Shown: in pieces, positions 54,396 to 62,266 of the stretch
Layout: each line of letters opens with the position of its first letter
How positions within the stretch are numbered: the first letter of the stretch is position 1
Assembly (NCBI RefSeq): GCF_004362215.1
Contig: NZ_SNWR01000001.1
Span: 4,260,001-4,324,000 of the forward strand
DNA from: Paractinoplanes brasiliensis
GTDB taxonomy: Bacteria > Actinomycetota > Actinomycetes > Mycobacteriales > Micromonosporaceae
DNA length: 64,000 nucleotides
Direction: 5' to 3'
Notes under the pieces: generated by a model
Databases searched by the model: none
What the model was told of the DNA's origin: nothing
Seen by the model: only the letters and a program-made list of their open reading frames with translations
Translations under genes and position numbers: made by a program

Positions 54396-55324
54396 GGCTG
54401 CTGCGGGGGCGCTGGCGGCCCGGCGACGGGCTGCTGCGCCACCAGCGCCGGGCGGCGGCGCGAGCGGTTGAACCGGCGTACGGCGTAAACGATCGCCCAT
54501 GCCGGCAGGCCGAACGCGATCAGCCAGGGCAGCAGCGCCCCCAGCACGGTCAGCAGCACCCGCAGCGAGGCCAGCAGCGCGTCCCAGCCGGCGCCCAGAC
54601 CGCTCAGGAAGCCGGGCGGGTCGTCGTCGGCGACAGCCTCGGCCTCGGGGTCGAGCAGCGTCACCGTGATCGTGGAGAGGGCGGTCAGGTCGGCCAGGTG
54701 CCGCTTCTTGGCCTGCAACGACGCCAGGTCGGACTCGCGGGTGGCCACCTCACGCTCGAGCATCACCAGGTCGTTGAGCGACTTGGCCTGGGCCAGCAGC
54801 TTGCGGCCGCTGTCCACCCGGGCCTGCTGCACGGCGATCCGCGCGTCCAGGTCGATGGTCTGATCGGTCACGTCCTCGGTGTTGATCTGGCGCTGCTCCT
54901 CGGCGCCCAGCTTGGCGAGCTGGTCGACCACGCCGGAGAACTTGTCGGCGGGGACGCGCAGCTCCATGGTCGCGGTGTCCGAGCCGGAGCCGCTGCTGCG
55001 GTTGTCGCCGCCGACGAAGCCCCCGGACGTCGTCGCTATGCCGGTGACCCGCCCGGCCGCGGCCTCGACGTTGTCGACCCGGACGGAGATGGATCCGCGA
55101 TAGATGATCGAGCGTTGCTCGACCCGCAGGTCGGGCGCCTGGGCCTGGGCGTCCCGGCCCGTCTCGGGCGCGGCCGCCTCGCCCTGGGCCGCTCCCTTGT
55201 CCATGGCGGGGGCCGCCCCGCCCGCGGAGGACGCTGAGTTGTCCGAGGCGCCGTCCCCGCAACCGGCCAGCATGAGACCAGCGATGATCACGGTGCCCAG
55301 CACATATGTCTTTCGAGCGCGCAT
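54392..55324 (-). CDS. DUF4349-domain lipoprotein
   Basis: The signal YVLGTVIIAGLMLAGC gives lipid-modified Cys22; the mature part is a low-complexity stretch, then the DUF4349 region (IIYRGSISVRVDNVEAAAGR; STITVTLLDPEAEA) with a coiled coil between, and a C-terminal membrane segment (LLTVLGALLPWLIAFGLPAW) followed by a basic Pro-rich tail. So it is anchored twice. Function unknown. ATG 55324 has GGGAGA upstream and gives the proper signal peptide. 310 residues. Confidence 0.87.
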   Translation of the reverse strand: MRARKTYVLGTVIIAGLMLAGCGDGASDNSASSAGGAAPAMDKGAAQGEAAAPETGRDAQAQAPDLRVEQRSIIYRGSISVRVDNVEAAAGRVTGIATTSGGFVGGDNRSSGSGSDTATMELRVPADKFSGVVDQLAKLGAEEQRQINTEDVTDQTIDLDARIAVQQARVDSGRKLLAQAKSLNDLVMLEREVATRESDLASLQAKKRHLADLTALSTITVTLLDPEAEAVADDDPPGFLSGLGAGWDALLASLRVLLTVLGALLPWLIAFGLPAWAIVYAVRRFNRSRRRPALVAQQPVAGPPAPPQQP

Positions 55325-55432
55325 GCTTTCTCCCAACCCCGTTTCGATGTGCCCCTGGGACGTGCGGCGGAGGTTTCCCGGTTCCGGCAGACTGCGGAAT
55401 GAGCGGTCACGAATCAGCAGCGGAGGGATCCC

Positions 55433-56068
55433 GTGCAGATCACGAAGTTCACGCATTCCTGTCTCCGGATCGAGGGCGCTGGGGTCCTCGTGGTCGATCC
55501 GGGGGCGTTCAGCGAGCGAGCGGCGCTCGACGGCGCCGACGCGGTGCTGATCACGCACGAGCACTTCGACCACCTCGACCCGGAGGCGCTCACCGAGACC
55601 TTGGAGAAGCGGCCGGGGCTGCGGATTTACGCCCACGCCGACGTACTGGCCCAGCACCCGCGTTTCGCGGAGGCGTCGACGGCGGTCGAGCCGGGCGGCG
55701 AGTTCGAGGCCGCGGGTTATCGCGTACGGGTCCACGGCGGTCAGCACGCCGTGATCCACCCCGACATCCCGCGGATCGCGAACGTGGGTTATCTGATCGC
55801 CGACGGGTCGACGAATCTCTACCACCCCGGGGATTCGTTCACCGTGCCGGAGGACACGACGGTGGACACCCTGTTCGCGCCGTTGAATGCTCCGTGGATG
55901 AAGCTCTCCGAGTCGATCGACTTCGTCCGGGCGGTCAAGCCGGGGCGGGCCTACGCGCTGCACGACCATCTGCTCACCGAGACCGGGGCGAAGGTCTCCG
56001 ACGGACATCTTGAGCGACTCTCCGGCACGAAGTACGCGCACCTCGCGCCCGGCACTACCATCGCTTGA
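55433..56068 (+). CDS. Metallo-beta-lactamase-fold hydrolase (UlaG-like)
   Basis: The 211-residue protein has the metal motif THEHFDHLDPE and the first strand KFTHSCLRIEGAGVLVVDPG, with YHPGDSF further on. This is the UlaG/COG2220 group of metal-dependent hydrolases; the substrate is unknown. GTG 55433 has GGAGGG 5 bases upstream. It is divergent from the DUF4349 gene. Confidence 0.88.
   Translation: MQITKFTHSCLRIEGAGVLVVDPGAFSERAALDGADAVLITHEHFDHLDPEALTETLEKRPGLRIYAHADVLAQHPRFAEASTAVEPGGEFEAAGYRVRVHGGQHAVIHPDIPRIANVGYLIADGSTNLYHPGDSFTVPEDTTVDTLFAPLNAPWMKLSESIDFVRAVKPGRAYALHDHLLTETGAKVSDGHLERLSGTKYAHLAPGTTIA
56056..56061 (+). promoter_or_regulatory. -10 box (TACCAT) of the coiled-coil protein gene
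   Basis: TACCAT ends 8 bases before GTG 56070 and lies in the end of the hydrolase gene. Confidence 0.5.
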
Positions 56069-56069
56069 C

Positions 56070-56972
56070 GTGCCCAGCGCCACCGACGATCTGATCCAGC
56101 GGCTCTACGAGTCCCCGCCGGAGGGCTTCGTCGCGGCCCGGACAGCCGCCATCGACGACGCCCGAAAGGCCGGCGACCGGGCCACCGCCAAGCGCCTGGC
56201 CGCGCTCAAGAAGCCGACCGTGGCCGCCTGGGTGGTCAACCTGCTCGCGCTGCGCCGGCCCGAGCTGATCGAGGAACTGGTCGAGCTCTCCACCGCGCTG
56301 CGCGAGGCCCAGCGTGGGCTCGACGGCTCAGCCCTGCGCGAGCTGACCAACCAGCGCCGCCAGGTGGTCTCGGCCCTGGTCGCGGCGGCGGGCAAGCTGG
56401 CCCGGGCCGAGGACCCGTCGGCCAAGCTGCCGCTCGGCGAGGTCGAGGCGACGCTGACCGCGGCGCTGGCCGAACCCGAGATCGCGGCCCAGGTGCGTAC
56501 GGGCAGGTTGATCCGTGCTGCCACCTACGCGGGCTTCGGCGAGGTGCCCCGGCCCCGGCTCCGGCTCGTCACCGACGAGGCCGCCGTTGCCGATGACGAC
56601 GATGCGGACGGCGACGCCGAGGTGGTCGAGTTCCCGCGGGAACGCGCCGCGGCGGCCGAGCGGCGGCGCCGGGAGTTCGAGCAGCGGCGTCGCGAACTCC
56701 GCCGGGAGCTGTCGAACGCCCAGGCGGCCGAGAAGCGCGCCGACGACCAACTCGGACGCGCCGAGTCCGCCGAACGTGATGCTGGTCACGTGGTTGAGGA
56801 CCTGGACGCCGAACTGGCCGAATTGGAACGCAAACGTACCGAGGCGCAGGCGGAAGTGGCCCGGCGCAAGCAGGCTCGCCGCCTCGCCGAACGGGAGGCC
56901 GCCGCGGCCCGCCGCCAGGTCGGTGACGTTCAGGCCGCGTTGGAGGATCTTGAATCGGACGAGCCGGATTGA
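56070..56972 (+). CDS. Hypothetical coiled-coil protein (300 aa)
   Basis: The first ~165 residues form a helical domain (FVAARTAAIDDARKAGDRAT; KRLAALKKPTVAAWVVNLLA) that is conserved among actinobacteria as far as I can recall; residues 200-300 are one long charged coiled coil (heptads rich in Arg, Glu, Ala). No membrane segment or catalytic motif. GTG 56070 was chosen since it follows the previous stop and TACCAT at leaderless spacing. Function unknown. Confidence 0.75.
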   Translation: MPSATDDLIQRLYESPPEGFVAARTAAIDDARKAGDRATAKRLAALKKPTVAAWVVNLLALRRPELIEELVELSTALREAQRGLDGSALRELTNQRRQVVSALVAAAGKLARAEDPSAKLPLGEVEATLTAALAEPEIAAQVRTGRLIRAATYAGFGEVPRPRLRLVTDEAAVADDDDADGDAEVVEFPRERAAAAERRRREFEQRRRELRRELSNAQAAEKRADDQLGRAESAERDAGHVVEDLDAELAELERKRTEAQAEVARRKQARRLAEREAAAARRQVGDVQAALEDLESDEPD

Positions 56973-57026
56973 TCCGGTTTACCGCCCCGGATGGGAAGAA
57001 TATTTTCCAGATCGGGTCAGGAAGAG

Positions 57027-57032
57027 CAGAAT
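57027..57032 (+). promoter_or_regulatory. -10 box (CAGAAT)
   Basis: CAGAAT ends 7 bases before GTG 57040. Confidence 0.45.
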
Positions 57033-57039
57033 CGCTCGG

Positions 57040-57777
57040 GTGACCCCCGAACAGGCAGCCGCCAACGCCAAGACGGGGCTGGCGACGATTGTGGGCGCCT
57101 TCGCCGAGTCGCCACAGACGCTGCGCCGCGCGCGTCTGCTGGGCCTGTCCGGCTGGGCCTACCACGTTTCCGCGCGTGCGGGCGCGCTCGGCGACGTGCG
57201 TCCCGAGACCGTCGCGGCCTCGATCGGCCTCATCGCCCCGGAGGCCGTCATGGACGGCTGGGAGGCGACGGCCAAGACGTCCGCGCCGATGGAGGTGGCC
57301 ACCTGGCACCTCCACGAGCTGTGCACCTGGGGCGTCGAGCAGATCGGCGGCTTCCCCCGGCTGGCCCGGCTGCACGAGCTGACCCGCCGGGTCGTGGCCG
57401 CTGTCGACTACGCAGGCCTGCCGCTGTTCGCCGCCTGGCGGGCGATGCCGGTGCCCGAGCAGGCGCCCGGCGCGCAGACCGCGGTCCTGCTGCACCTGCT
57501 GCACGAGCACCGGCTCGGCGTGCAGCTCGTGGCGGTGCGGGCCAGTGGGCTCACCCCGCTGCAGGCGATCATCGCCGGGCCCGAGGGCGAGACCGGCGCG
57601 GTGGCGTTCGGGTGGCAGCCGCCCTATCCGGCGGCGGGCCCGATCGTCCGGCGGCTCATGTGGGCCGAGTCCGTCGCCGACGCGATGGCCGGACAGGCGT
57701 ACGCGGCCCTCGACCTCGGTGAGCGCGTTGAGCTGATCGGCCTGCTGGAGTCGCTGAGGCACCGGCTGCAGCGGTAA
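57040..57777 (+). CDS. SCO6745-family-like protein
   Basis: A 245-residue soluble, helical protein. LLGLSGWAYHVSARAGALGDV and the blocks SIGLIAPEAVMDGWEAT and LLHEHRLGVQLVAVRASGL resemble the SCO6745 family as I remember it; no catalytic motif is known. The 67-base gap after the coiled-coil gene is AT-rich (AATATTTTCC). GTG 57040 starts a normal family N-terminus (MTPEQAAANAK). Confidence 0.7.
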   Translation: MTPEQAAANAKTGLATIVGAFAESPQTLRRARLLGLSGWAYHVSARAGALGDVRPETVAASIGLIAPEAVMDGWEATAKTSAPMEVATWHLHELCTWGVEQIGGFPRLARLHELTRRVVAAVDYAGLPLFAAWRAMPVPEQAPGAQTAVLLHLLHEHRLGVQLVAVRASGLTPLQAIIAGPEGETGAVAFGWQPPYPAAGPIVRRLMWAESVADAMAGQAYAALDLGERVELIGLLESLRHRLQR

Positions 57778-57818
57778 AAGGCTCGCCCGGCGCCTCCCCG
57801 GCGTGATCCCATGCCGGG

Positions 57819-58760
57819 GTGACTGAGCTTCCCGACGGCTGGAGCGTGCGCCGGCCCACCCTCGACGACGCGCCCGCCATCCTGCAGCTGGTGCACGCCA
57901 GCGACATCGCGGCGGTCGGCTACCCCGACTACAGCCCCGAAGAGGTGCGCGAGGCCCTCACCGAGCCCAACACCGACATGGCGCGCGACTGCTGGGTGGC
58001 GCTCGACGCCGGCGGCCGCATCGTCGGCTGGACCTATCCCGGCAACGCCACCGGCGCGAGCCGCGACTTCATCGAGGTGTACGTCTGGCCCACCGACGGG
58101 CTGCCCGCGATGCGCCCGCTGCTCGAGCTGATGCTGGCCCGGGTGGCCGAGCGCAAGGCCGAGTTCGGCCACGAGACGTACGAGGTCCGCGCCGGCGCCG
58201 TGCCCACCGAGACGGCCTGGATCGACCTGCTGACCGAACACGGGTTCGGCTTCCTCAAGCAGAACGCGCGCATGCAGATCTCGCTCGACGGCGTGTCCGC
58301 GACCCCGCCGGAACCGCCGGCCGGGGTCCTGATCCGCAACGTCCGGCCCGATGACGAGGCCGAGATGCGCGCCTTCCACAGCGTCATCGAGCAGGCGTTC
58401 CTCGACTCCGACCACCGGGCGCTGCCGTACGACGCGTGGCGCAAACAGGCTTCCGCGCTCGACGAGTGGTTCGTGGCCGAGGCCGACGGCGAGGTCGCGG
58501 GCGTGCTGGAGTCGTCGTTCGACAGCGACCAGGGCAACGACGAGGGCTGGGTCAAACGGCTCGCGGTGCTCGGGGCGTACCGGAAAAGGGGTTTGGGTGA
58601 GGCCCTGCTGCGCCGCGCCTTCGCCACTTACGCCGGTAAAGGGCGCGCCAAGGCCGGCCTGGGGGTCGACATGGCCAACCCGACCAGGGCGGCCCGGCTC
58701 TACCTCGCGGTCGGCATGAAGCCGCTCTACGAGGCCAACATCTATCAGAAGATCATCTAG
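57819..58760 (+). CDS. Tandem GNAT acetyltransferase (two domains)
   Basis: The 313-residue protein has two GNAT folds: a degenerate N-terminal half (SVRRPTLDDAPAILQLVHA) and a C-terminal half with a good acetyl-CoA loop (KRLAVLGAYRKRGLGEALLR) and the closing NPTRAARLYLAVGM. The layout is that of MshD (mycothiol synthase)-like proteins, but mycothiol synthesis cannot be claimed. The stop shares CTAG with the next gene. Confidence 0.85.
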   Translation: MTELPDGWSVRRPTLDDAPAILQLVHASDIAAVGYPDYSPEEVREALTEPNTDMARDCWVALDAGGRIVGWTYPGNATGASRDFIEVYVWPTDGLPAMRPLLELMLARVAERKAEFGHETYEVRAGAVPTETAWIDLLTEHGFGFLKQNARMQISLDGVSATPPEPPAGVLIRNVRPDDEAEMRAFHSVIEQAFLDSDHRALPYDAWRKQASALDEWFVAEADGEVAGVLESSFDSDQGNDEGWVKRLAVLGAYRKRGLGEALLRRAFATYAGKGRAKAGLGVDMANPTRAARLYLAVGMKPLYEANIYQKII

Positions 58761-59218
58761 GACTCGGGCGACGGCGTGGCGGTGGGCCGGCGGCGCAGCT
58801 CCTCGACGTAGTCGTCGGGGGCGCCGGCCTTCTCGGCGGCGTTCGCGATCTCGCTCAGATACCACGCCGTCGGGAGCCCGCCCTCGTAGCCGGCGAAGAC
58901 GTAGACCCAGGCGCTGAACTCGCCCTCGAGCGTGGAGACACGCACGGTGACCTTCTGATAGGCCCCAGCGGTCACCCCCTCGACCTCGTCGAGCTGTGAC
59001 GCATCCCACGGATGAACGTCGTAGAGGGAGACGAAGACCCGGTCCCCGGGCGATTCGACGATCGTCGTGACCGCGCCCTCCCAGCCAATTTCCCCCTCAC
59101 CGGCAAAGGTCAGGCGCCAGCCTTCTATCCACCCCACGCCCACCATGGGCGAGTGCGGACAGTAGGCCCGCATGCGGGCCGGGTCGAGGTTTGAGCCATA
59201 CGCGGCGTAATGACGCAC
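58757..59218 (-). CDS. Gamma-glutamylcyclotransferase-like protein
   Basis: The 153-residue protein starts with the family signature YAAYGSNLDPARM and has the catalytic region DEVEGV; the fold is that of gamma-glutamylcyclotransferases (AIG2-like). GTG 59218 is fixed by TATCGT 7 bases upstream and by the family N-terminus; longer frames are not protein-like. Substrate unknown. Confidence 0.87.
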   Translation of the reverse strand: MRHYAAYGSNLDPARMRAYCPHSPMVGVGWIEGWRLTFAGEGEIGWEGAVTTIVESPGDRVFVSLYDVHPWDASQLDEVEGVTAGAYQKVTVRVSTLEGEFSAWVYVFAGYEGGLPTAWYLSEIANAAEKAGAPDDYVEELRRRPTATPSPES

Positions 59219-59225
59219 GGCGATG

Positions 59226-59231
59226 ACGATA
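59226..59231 (-). promoter_or_regulatory. -10 box (TATCGT) of the cyclotransferase gene
   Basis: On the minus strand TATCGT ends 7 bases before GTG 59218. Confidence 0.65.
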
Positions 59232-59308
59232 GCGGCACCGGGCGGTCGTGGAGAATACAAGCAGTGCGTGTCGGCACAACTGCCATGCGGGAAGAGGGTT
59301 GGAGCGTC

Positions 59309-60709
59309 GTGAGTCGGATCGTGATCATCGGTGGGGGACCGGGCGGGTACGAGGCGGCACTGGTCGCGGCCCAGCTCGACGCGGACGTCACCCTCGTCGA
59401 GGCGGACGGCCCGGGCGGCGCCTGCGTCCTGACCGACTGTGTGCCGTCCAAGACCTTCATCGCCAGCTCCGAGATCATGACGGGGTATCGGCACAACGAG
59501 CGGTTCGGCATCCGTTCGGCCGGGCTCGACGGCGTCACCGTCGACGCGGTCGCGGTCAACGACAGGGTGAAGCGGCTCGCGCTGGCCCAGTCCGCTGACA
59601 TCCAGGCCAAGCTGGTCAAGGCCGGGGTCGACGTGGTGCACGGCCGGGCCCGCATGGGCGAGGACACGCTCGGGCACACCCACCAGGTGCTGATCACCCC
59701 GCACGGCGGCCAGACGTACGCGGTCGAGGCCACCACGGTGCTGCTGGCCACCGGGGCGACCCCGCGGGTGCTGGCCACCGCCCGTCCGGACGGCGACCGG
59801 ATCCTCGACTGGCGTCAGCTGTACGACCTGACCGAGCTGCCCTCCCACCTGATCGTCATCGGTTCCGGTGTCACCGGCGCCGAGTTCGCCAGCGCCTACC
59901 TCGCCATGGGCGTGCGGGTCACGCTGGTGTCGAGCCGCGAACGGGTGATGCCGCACGAGGACGCCGACGCCGCGATGGCGATCGAACGGGTGTTCCGCGA
60001 GCGGGGCATGACCATCCTCAGCCAGGCGCGCGGCAAGAGCGTCGAGAACACCGGCTCCGGCGTACGGGTCACGCTCGGCGACGACCGGGTGATCGAAGGC
60101 TCGCACGCGCTGATCGCGGTCGGCGCCGTGCCCAACACCGCCGACCTGAGCCTCGCCGAGTACGGCGTGCAGGTCGGCGACGGCGGTTACGTGACCGTCG
60201 ACCGGGTGTCGCGCACCAATGTGCCCGGCATCTACGCGGCCGGCGACTGCACCGGCGTGCTGCCGCTGGCCAGCGTGGCCGCCATGCAGGGCCGCATCGC
60301 CATCTGGCACGCGATGGGCGAGGCCGTGGCGCCGCTGCGGCTGCGGACCGTGTCGGCCAACGTCTTCACCGACCCCGAGCTGGCCACCGTCGGCGTCTCG
60401 CAGAACGACGTGGACGCGGGCCGGGTCCCGGCGCGTCAGGTGATGCTGCCGCTGACCGGCAACGCCCGGGCCAAGATGGCCGACCTGCACGACGGCTTCG
60501 TGAAGCTGTTCTGCCGGCCGGCCACGGGCCAGATCGTGGGCGGCGTCGTGGTGGCGCCCAAGGCGAGCGAGCTGATCCTGCCGATCACGATGGCGATCGA
60601 GAACAACCTGACCGTGGACCAGCTGGCCCACACGATCACTATCTACCCGTCGTTGTCGGGGTCGATTGCGGAAGCGGCGCGTCAGCTGATGCAGCACGAG
60701 CTGCAGTGA
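59309..60709 (+). CDS. LpdA-type flavoprotein disulfide reductase/NAD(P)H-quinone oxidoreductase
   Basis: The 466-residue FAD protein has VIIGGGPGGYEAALVAAQ, the redox loop GGACVLTDCVPSKT, the NAD-binding VIGSGVTGAEFASAYL, and the FAD AGDCTG. It is a relative of M. tuberculosis LpdA (Rv3303c), a quinone reductase rather than a lipoamide dehydrogenase; the C-terminal TITIYPSLSGS lacks the catalytic His-Glu pair of true lipoamide dehydrogenases. Unlike what I recall for LpdA, both loop cysteines (CxxxxC) are present. GTG 59309 has GGAG 4 bases upstream. The 3' end overlaps the dedA gene by 71 bases. Confidence 0.87.
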   Translation: MSRIVIIGGGPGGYEAALVAAQLDADVTLVEADGPGGACVLTDCVPSKTFIASSEIMTGYRHNERFGIRSAGLDGVTVDAVAVNDRVKRLALAQSADIQAKLVKAGVDVVHGRARMGEDTLGHTHQVLITPHGGQTYAVEATTVLLATGATPRVLATARPDGDRILDWRQLYDLTELPSHLIVIGSGVTGAEFASAYLAMGVRVTLVSSRERVMPHEDADAAMAIERVFRERGMTILSQARGKSVENTGSGVRVTLGDDRVIEGSHALIAVGAVPNTADLSLAEYGVQVGDGGYVTVDRVSRTNVPGIYAAGDCTGVLPLASVAAMQGRIAIWHAMGEAVAPLRLRTVSANVFTDPELATVGVSQNDVDAGRVPARQVMLPLTGNARAKMADLHDGFVKLFCRPATGQIVGGVVVAPKASELILPITMAIENNLTVDQLAHTITIYPSLSGSIAEAARQLMQHELQ

Positions 60710-61358
60710 CGGCCAGTTCCTCGTCCTTGCGGCCGCCGAACAGCGCCAGGATCCACCCGGCGGTGCCGAAGACGACGGCGGCGGTGGCGGCGATCGCGAA
60801 CAGCCGCCACGCCGACTGGGTGATCGCCGTTCCGCCGACGTGGCCGACCAGACCGCCGTACGTGCCCCAGGCGAGCGCGGCCAGGCCGTCGTAGAGGGCG
60901 AACAGCTTGATCGGGTAGCGGCGGCGGCCGGCGTGGAAACCGGCCGCCATGCGCCCGCCGGGCACGAACCGGCAGAGGAGCAGCACGAGCGGCCCCGGCC
61001 GGCGCAGGCCCCGGGTGAACCGCTCGGCGGCCTGCTTGGTGCGTGAGGCCTCTTTGGCCTCCTCGTCGTGCCGGGGGGCGTAACGCGCGCGCAGGGCGGA
61101 CAGACGGCCCGAGCCACGCTCGCCCGAGGAGCGGCCGAGGACGAACGCGATCGAGTCGCCGGTGAGCATGCCCAGGGCGCCCACCGCGATCACGAGAGCA
61201 AGATCGAGATTGCCGTAGACAGTCAGCGCCCCGGATGTGATCATGATCGCCTGGATCGGAACGACCGGAATCATCGCGTCGATGGCGAGAAATCCGAAAA
61301 GAGCAAGGTATGCCCATGCCGGTGTTGCCATCATGGTCAACAGTTCGGTCATGGTCAT
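60639..61358 (-). CDS. DedA-family membrane protein
   Basis: The 239-residue protein has about five membrane segments and the DedA pattern DAMIPVVPIQAIMITSGALT, GMLTGDSIAFVLGR, then RFVPGGRMAAGFHAG. DedA proteins are thought to be half-transporters or scramblases of undecaprenyl phosphate or lipids. ATG 61358 follows GAGGTG; ATG 61352 is also possible. The 71-base antisense overlap with the LpdA gene covers its hydrophilic tail. Confidence 0.87.
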   Translation of the reverse strand: MTMTELLTMMATPAWAYLALFGFLAIDAMIPVVPIQAIMITSGALTVYGNLDLALVIAVGALGMLTGDSIAFVLGRSSGERGSGRLSALRARYAPRHDEEAKEASRTKQAAERFTRGLRRPGPLVLLLCRFVPGGRMAAGFHAGRRRYPIKLFALYDGLAALAWGTYGGLVGHVGGTAITQSAWRLFAIAATAAVVFGTAGWILALFGGRKDEELAVTAARAASADAPLPQSTPTTTGR

Positions 61359-61632
61359 GCCACCTCGCGGTGTTCCGGGGTCCACGTCATTGTTGGCGAG
61401 GACACCTGAGAATGGGCTGTGTTCAGCATGCTCCCTGATCAGACCCGGTCGTCGGTGATGCCGGACACGGTAATGCCTCGATCCCGCCGCCGCTGCCCAT
61501 TTTCGGCTCGGTCCCGTCTCGTAAGGGCGAGATGTACCGGTTGATCCCGCTCGTTTTTCGCCGGCAGCGGAGCGGGCGTACCGTGAGATCTGCCGGAACG
61601 CCGGGTCCCCCGTTCTCGGTGTGCCGGCCGAT

Positions 61633-61663
61633 GGGCCGTCCGTAGGTCCCGTACGGGCGGCCC
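61633..61663. promoter_or_regulatory. Inverted repeat upstream of the acetyltransferase -10
   Basis: GGGCCGTCCGT (61633-61643) and ACGGGCGGCCC (61653-61663) pair with one mismatch around 9 bases. Its end is 8 bases before TACCCT, where a repressor would act. Confidence 0.45.
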
Positions 61664-61671
61664 ACTCGCTT

Positions 61672-61677
61672 TACCCT
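61672..61677 (+). promoter_or_regulatory. -10 box (TACCCT) of the acetyltransferase gene
   Basis: TACCCT ends 6 bases before ATG 61684. Confidence 0.6.
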
Positions 61678-61683
61678 GTGCGG

Positions 61684-62217
61684 ATGCCCTCGCTCGTCCC
61701 GCCCACCGTCGACGTTCACGAGTCGTTCCTCGCCGCCATGGACGAATACGTGGCCGAGGGGCGGGGTGGGCTCGACGACTTCAGCAACATCGGCAACGAC
61801 CTACGCGCGTACGCCTCCACGTGGGCCACGGCCGACGGCTTCGCCCGATACGTCGACTACCTGCTCGCGCAACGCCTGGAGGAGACACCCCGCCCGCCCG
61901 GCTTCGTCCCGACGACGGTGTTGTGGTGGCTCGACGGCCCGATCTATCTCGGCCGCCTCAACATCCGGCACCGGCTCGCCCCCGGCCAGGCCGGCGAACG
62001 CAACGGGCACATCGGTTACGACGTACGCCCCGGGGCCCGACGCCGCGGTCACGCCACCGCGATGCTGGCCGCCGCCCTTCCCCTCGCGGCCACGCTCGGC
62101 CTGCCCCGCGTGCTGATCACGTGCGACTTCGACAACGAGGCGTCGCGCCGCACGATCGAGCGCAACGGCGGTCGTCCGGCCGATCGCCGGGACGAGAAGC
62201 TCCGCTACTGGTTGTGA
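61684..62217 (+). CDS. GNAT-family acetyltransferase
   Basis: The 177-residue protein resembles the RimJ/RimL-like GNAT group: VLWWLDGPIYLGRLNIRHRL, HIGYDVRPGARRRGHATAML (acetyl-CoA loop RRRGHA), and CDFDNEASRRTIERNGG. Substrate unknown. ATG 61684 is 6 bases after the -10 box. The convergent biotin carboxylase gene ends 49 bases on. Confidence 0.88.
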   Translation: MPSLVPPTVDVHESFLAAMDEYVAEGRGGLDDFSNIGNDLRAYASTWATADGFARYVDYLLAQRLEETPRPPGFVPTTVLWWLDGPIYLGRLNIRHRLAPGQAGERNGHIGYDVRPGARRRGHATAMLAAALPLAATLGLPRVLITCDFDNEASRRTIERNGGRPADRRDEKLRYWL

Positions 62218-62266
62218 CCCCGCCGAGGTGTGCGGGCTCCGGTGTCCCGGCGGGTCCTGGCCGGGC

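Larger units (their letters stand above)
61359..61683. other. 325-base gene-free stretch between dedA and the acetyltransferase
   Basis: No credible gene. It has a hairpin at 61633-61663 and the -10 box of the next gene. Smaller inverted repeats (CCGGCAG near 61562 with CTGCCGG near 61590) are of doubtful meaning. Confidence 0.55.

Noticed and set aside
61562..61596. CCGGCAG/CTGCCGG inverted repeat as a terminator
   Set aside because: The arms are far apart, unsupported by further pairing and not placed after a gene end.
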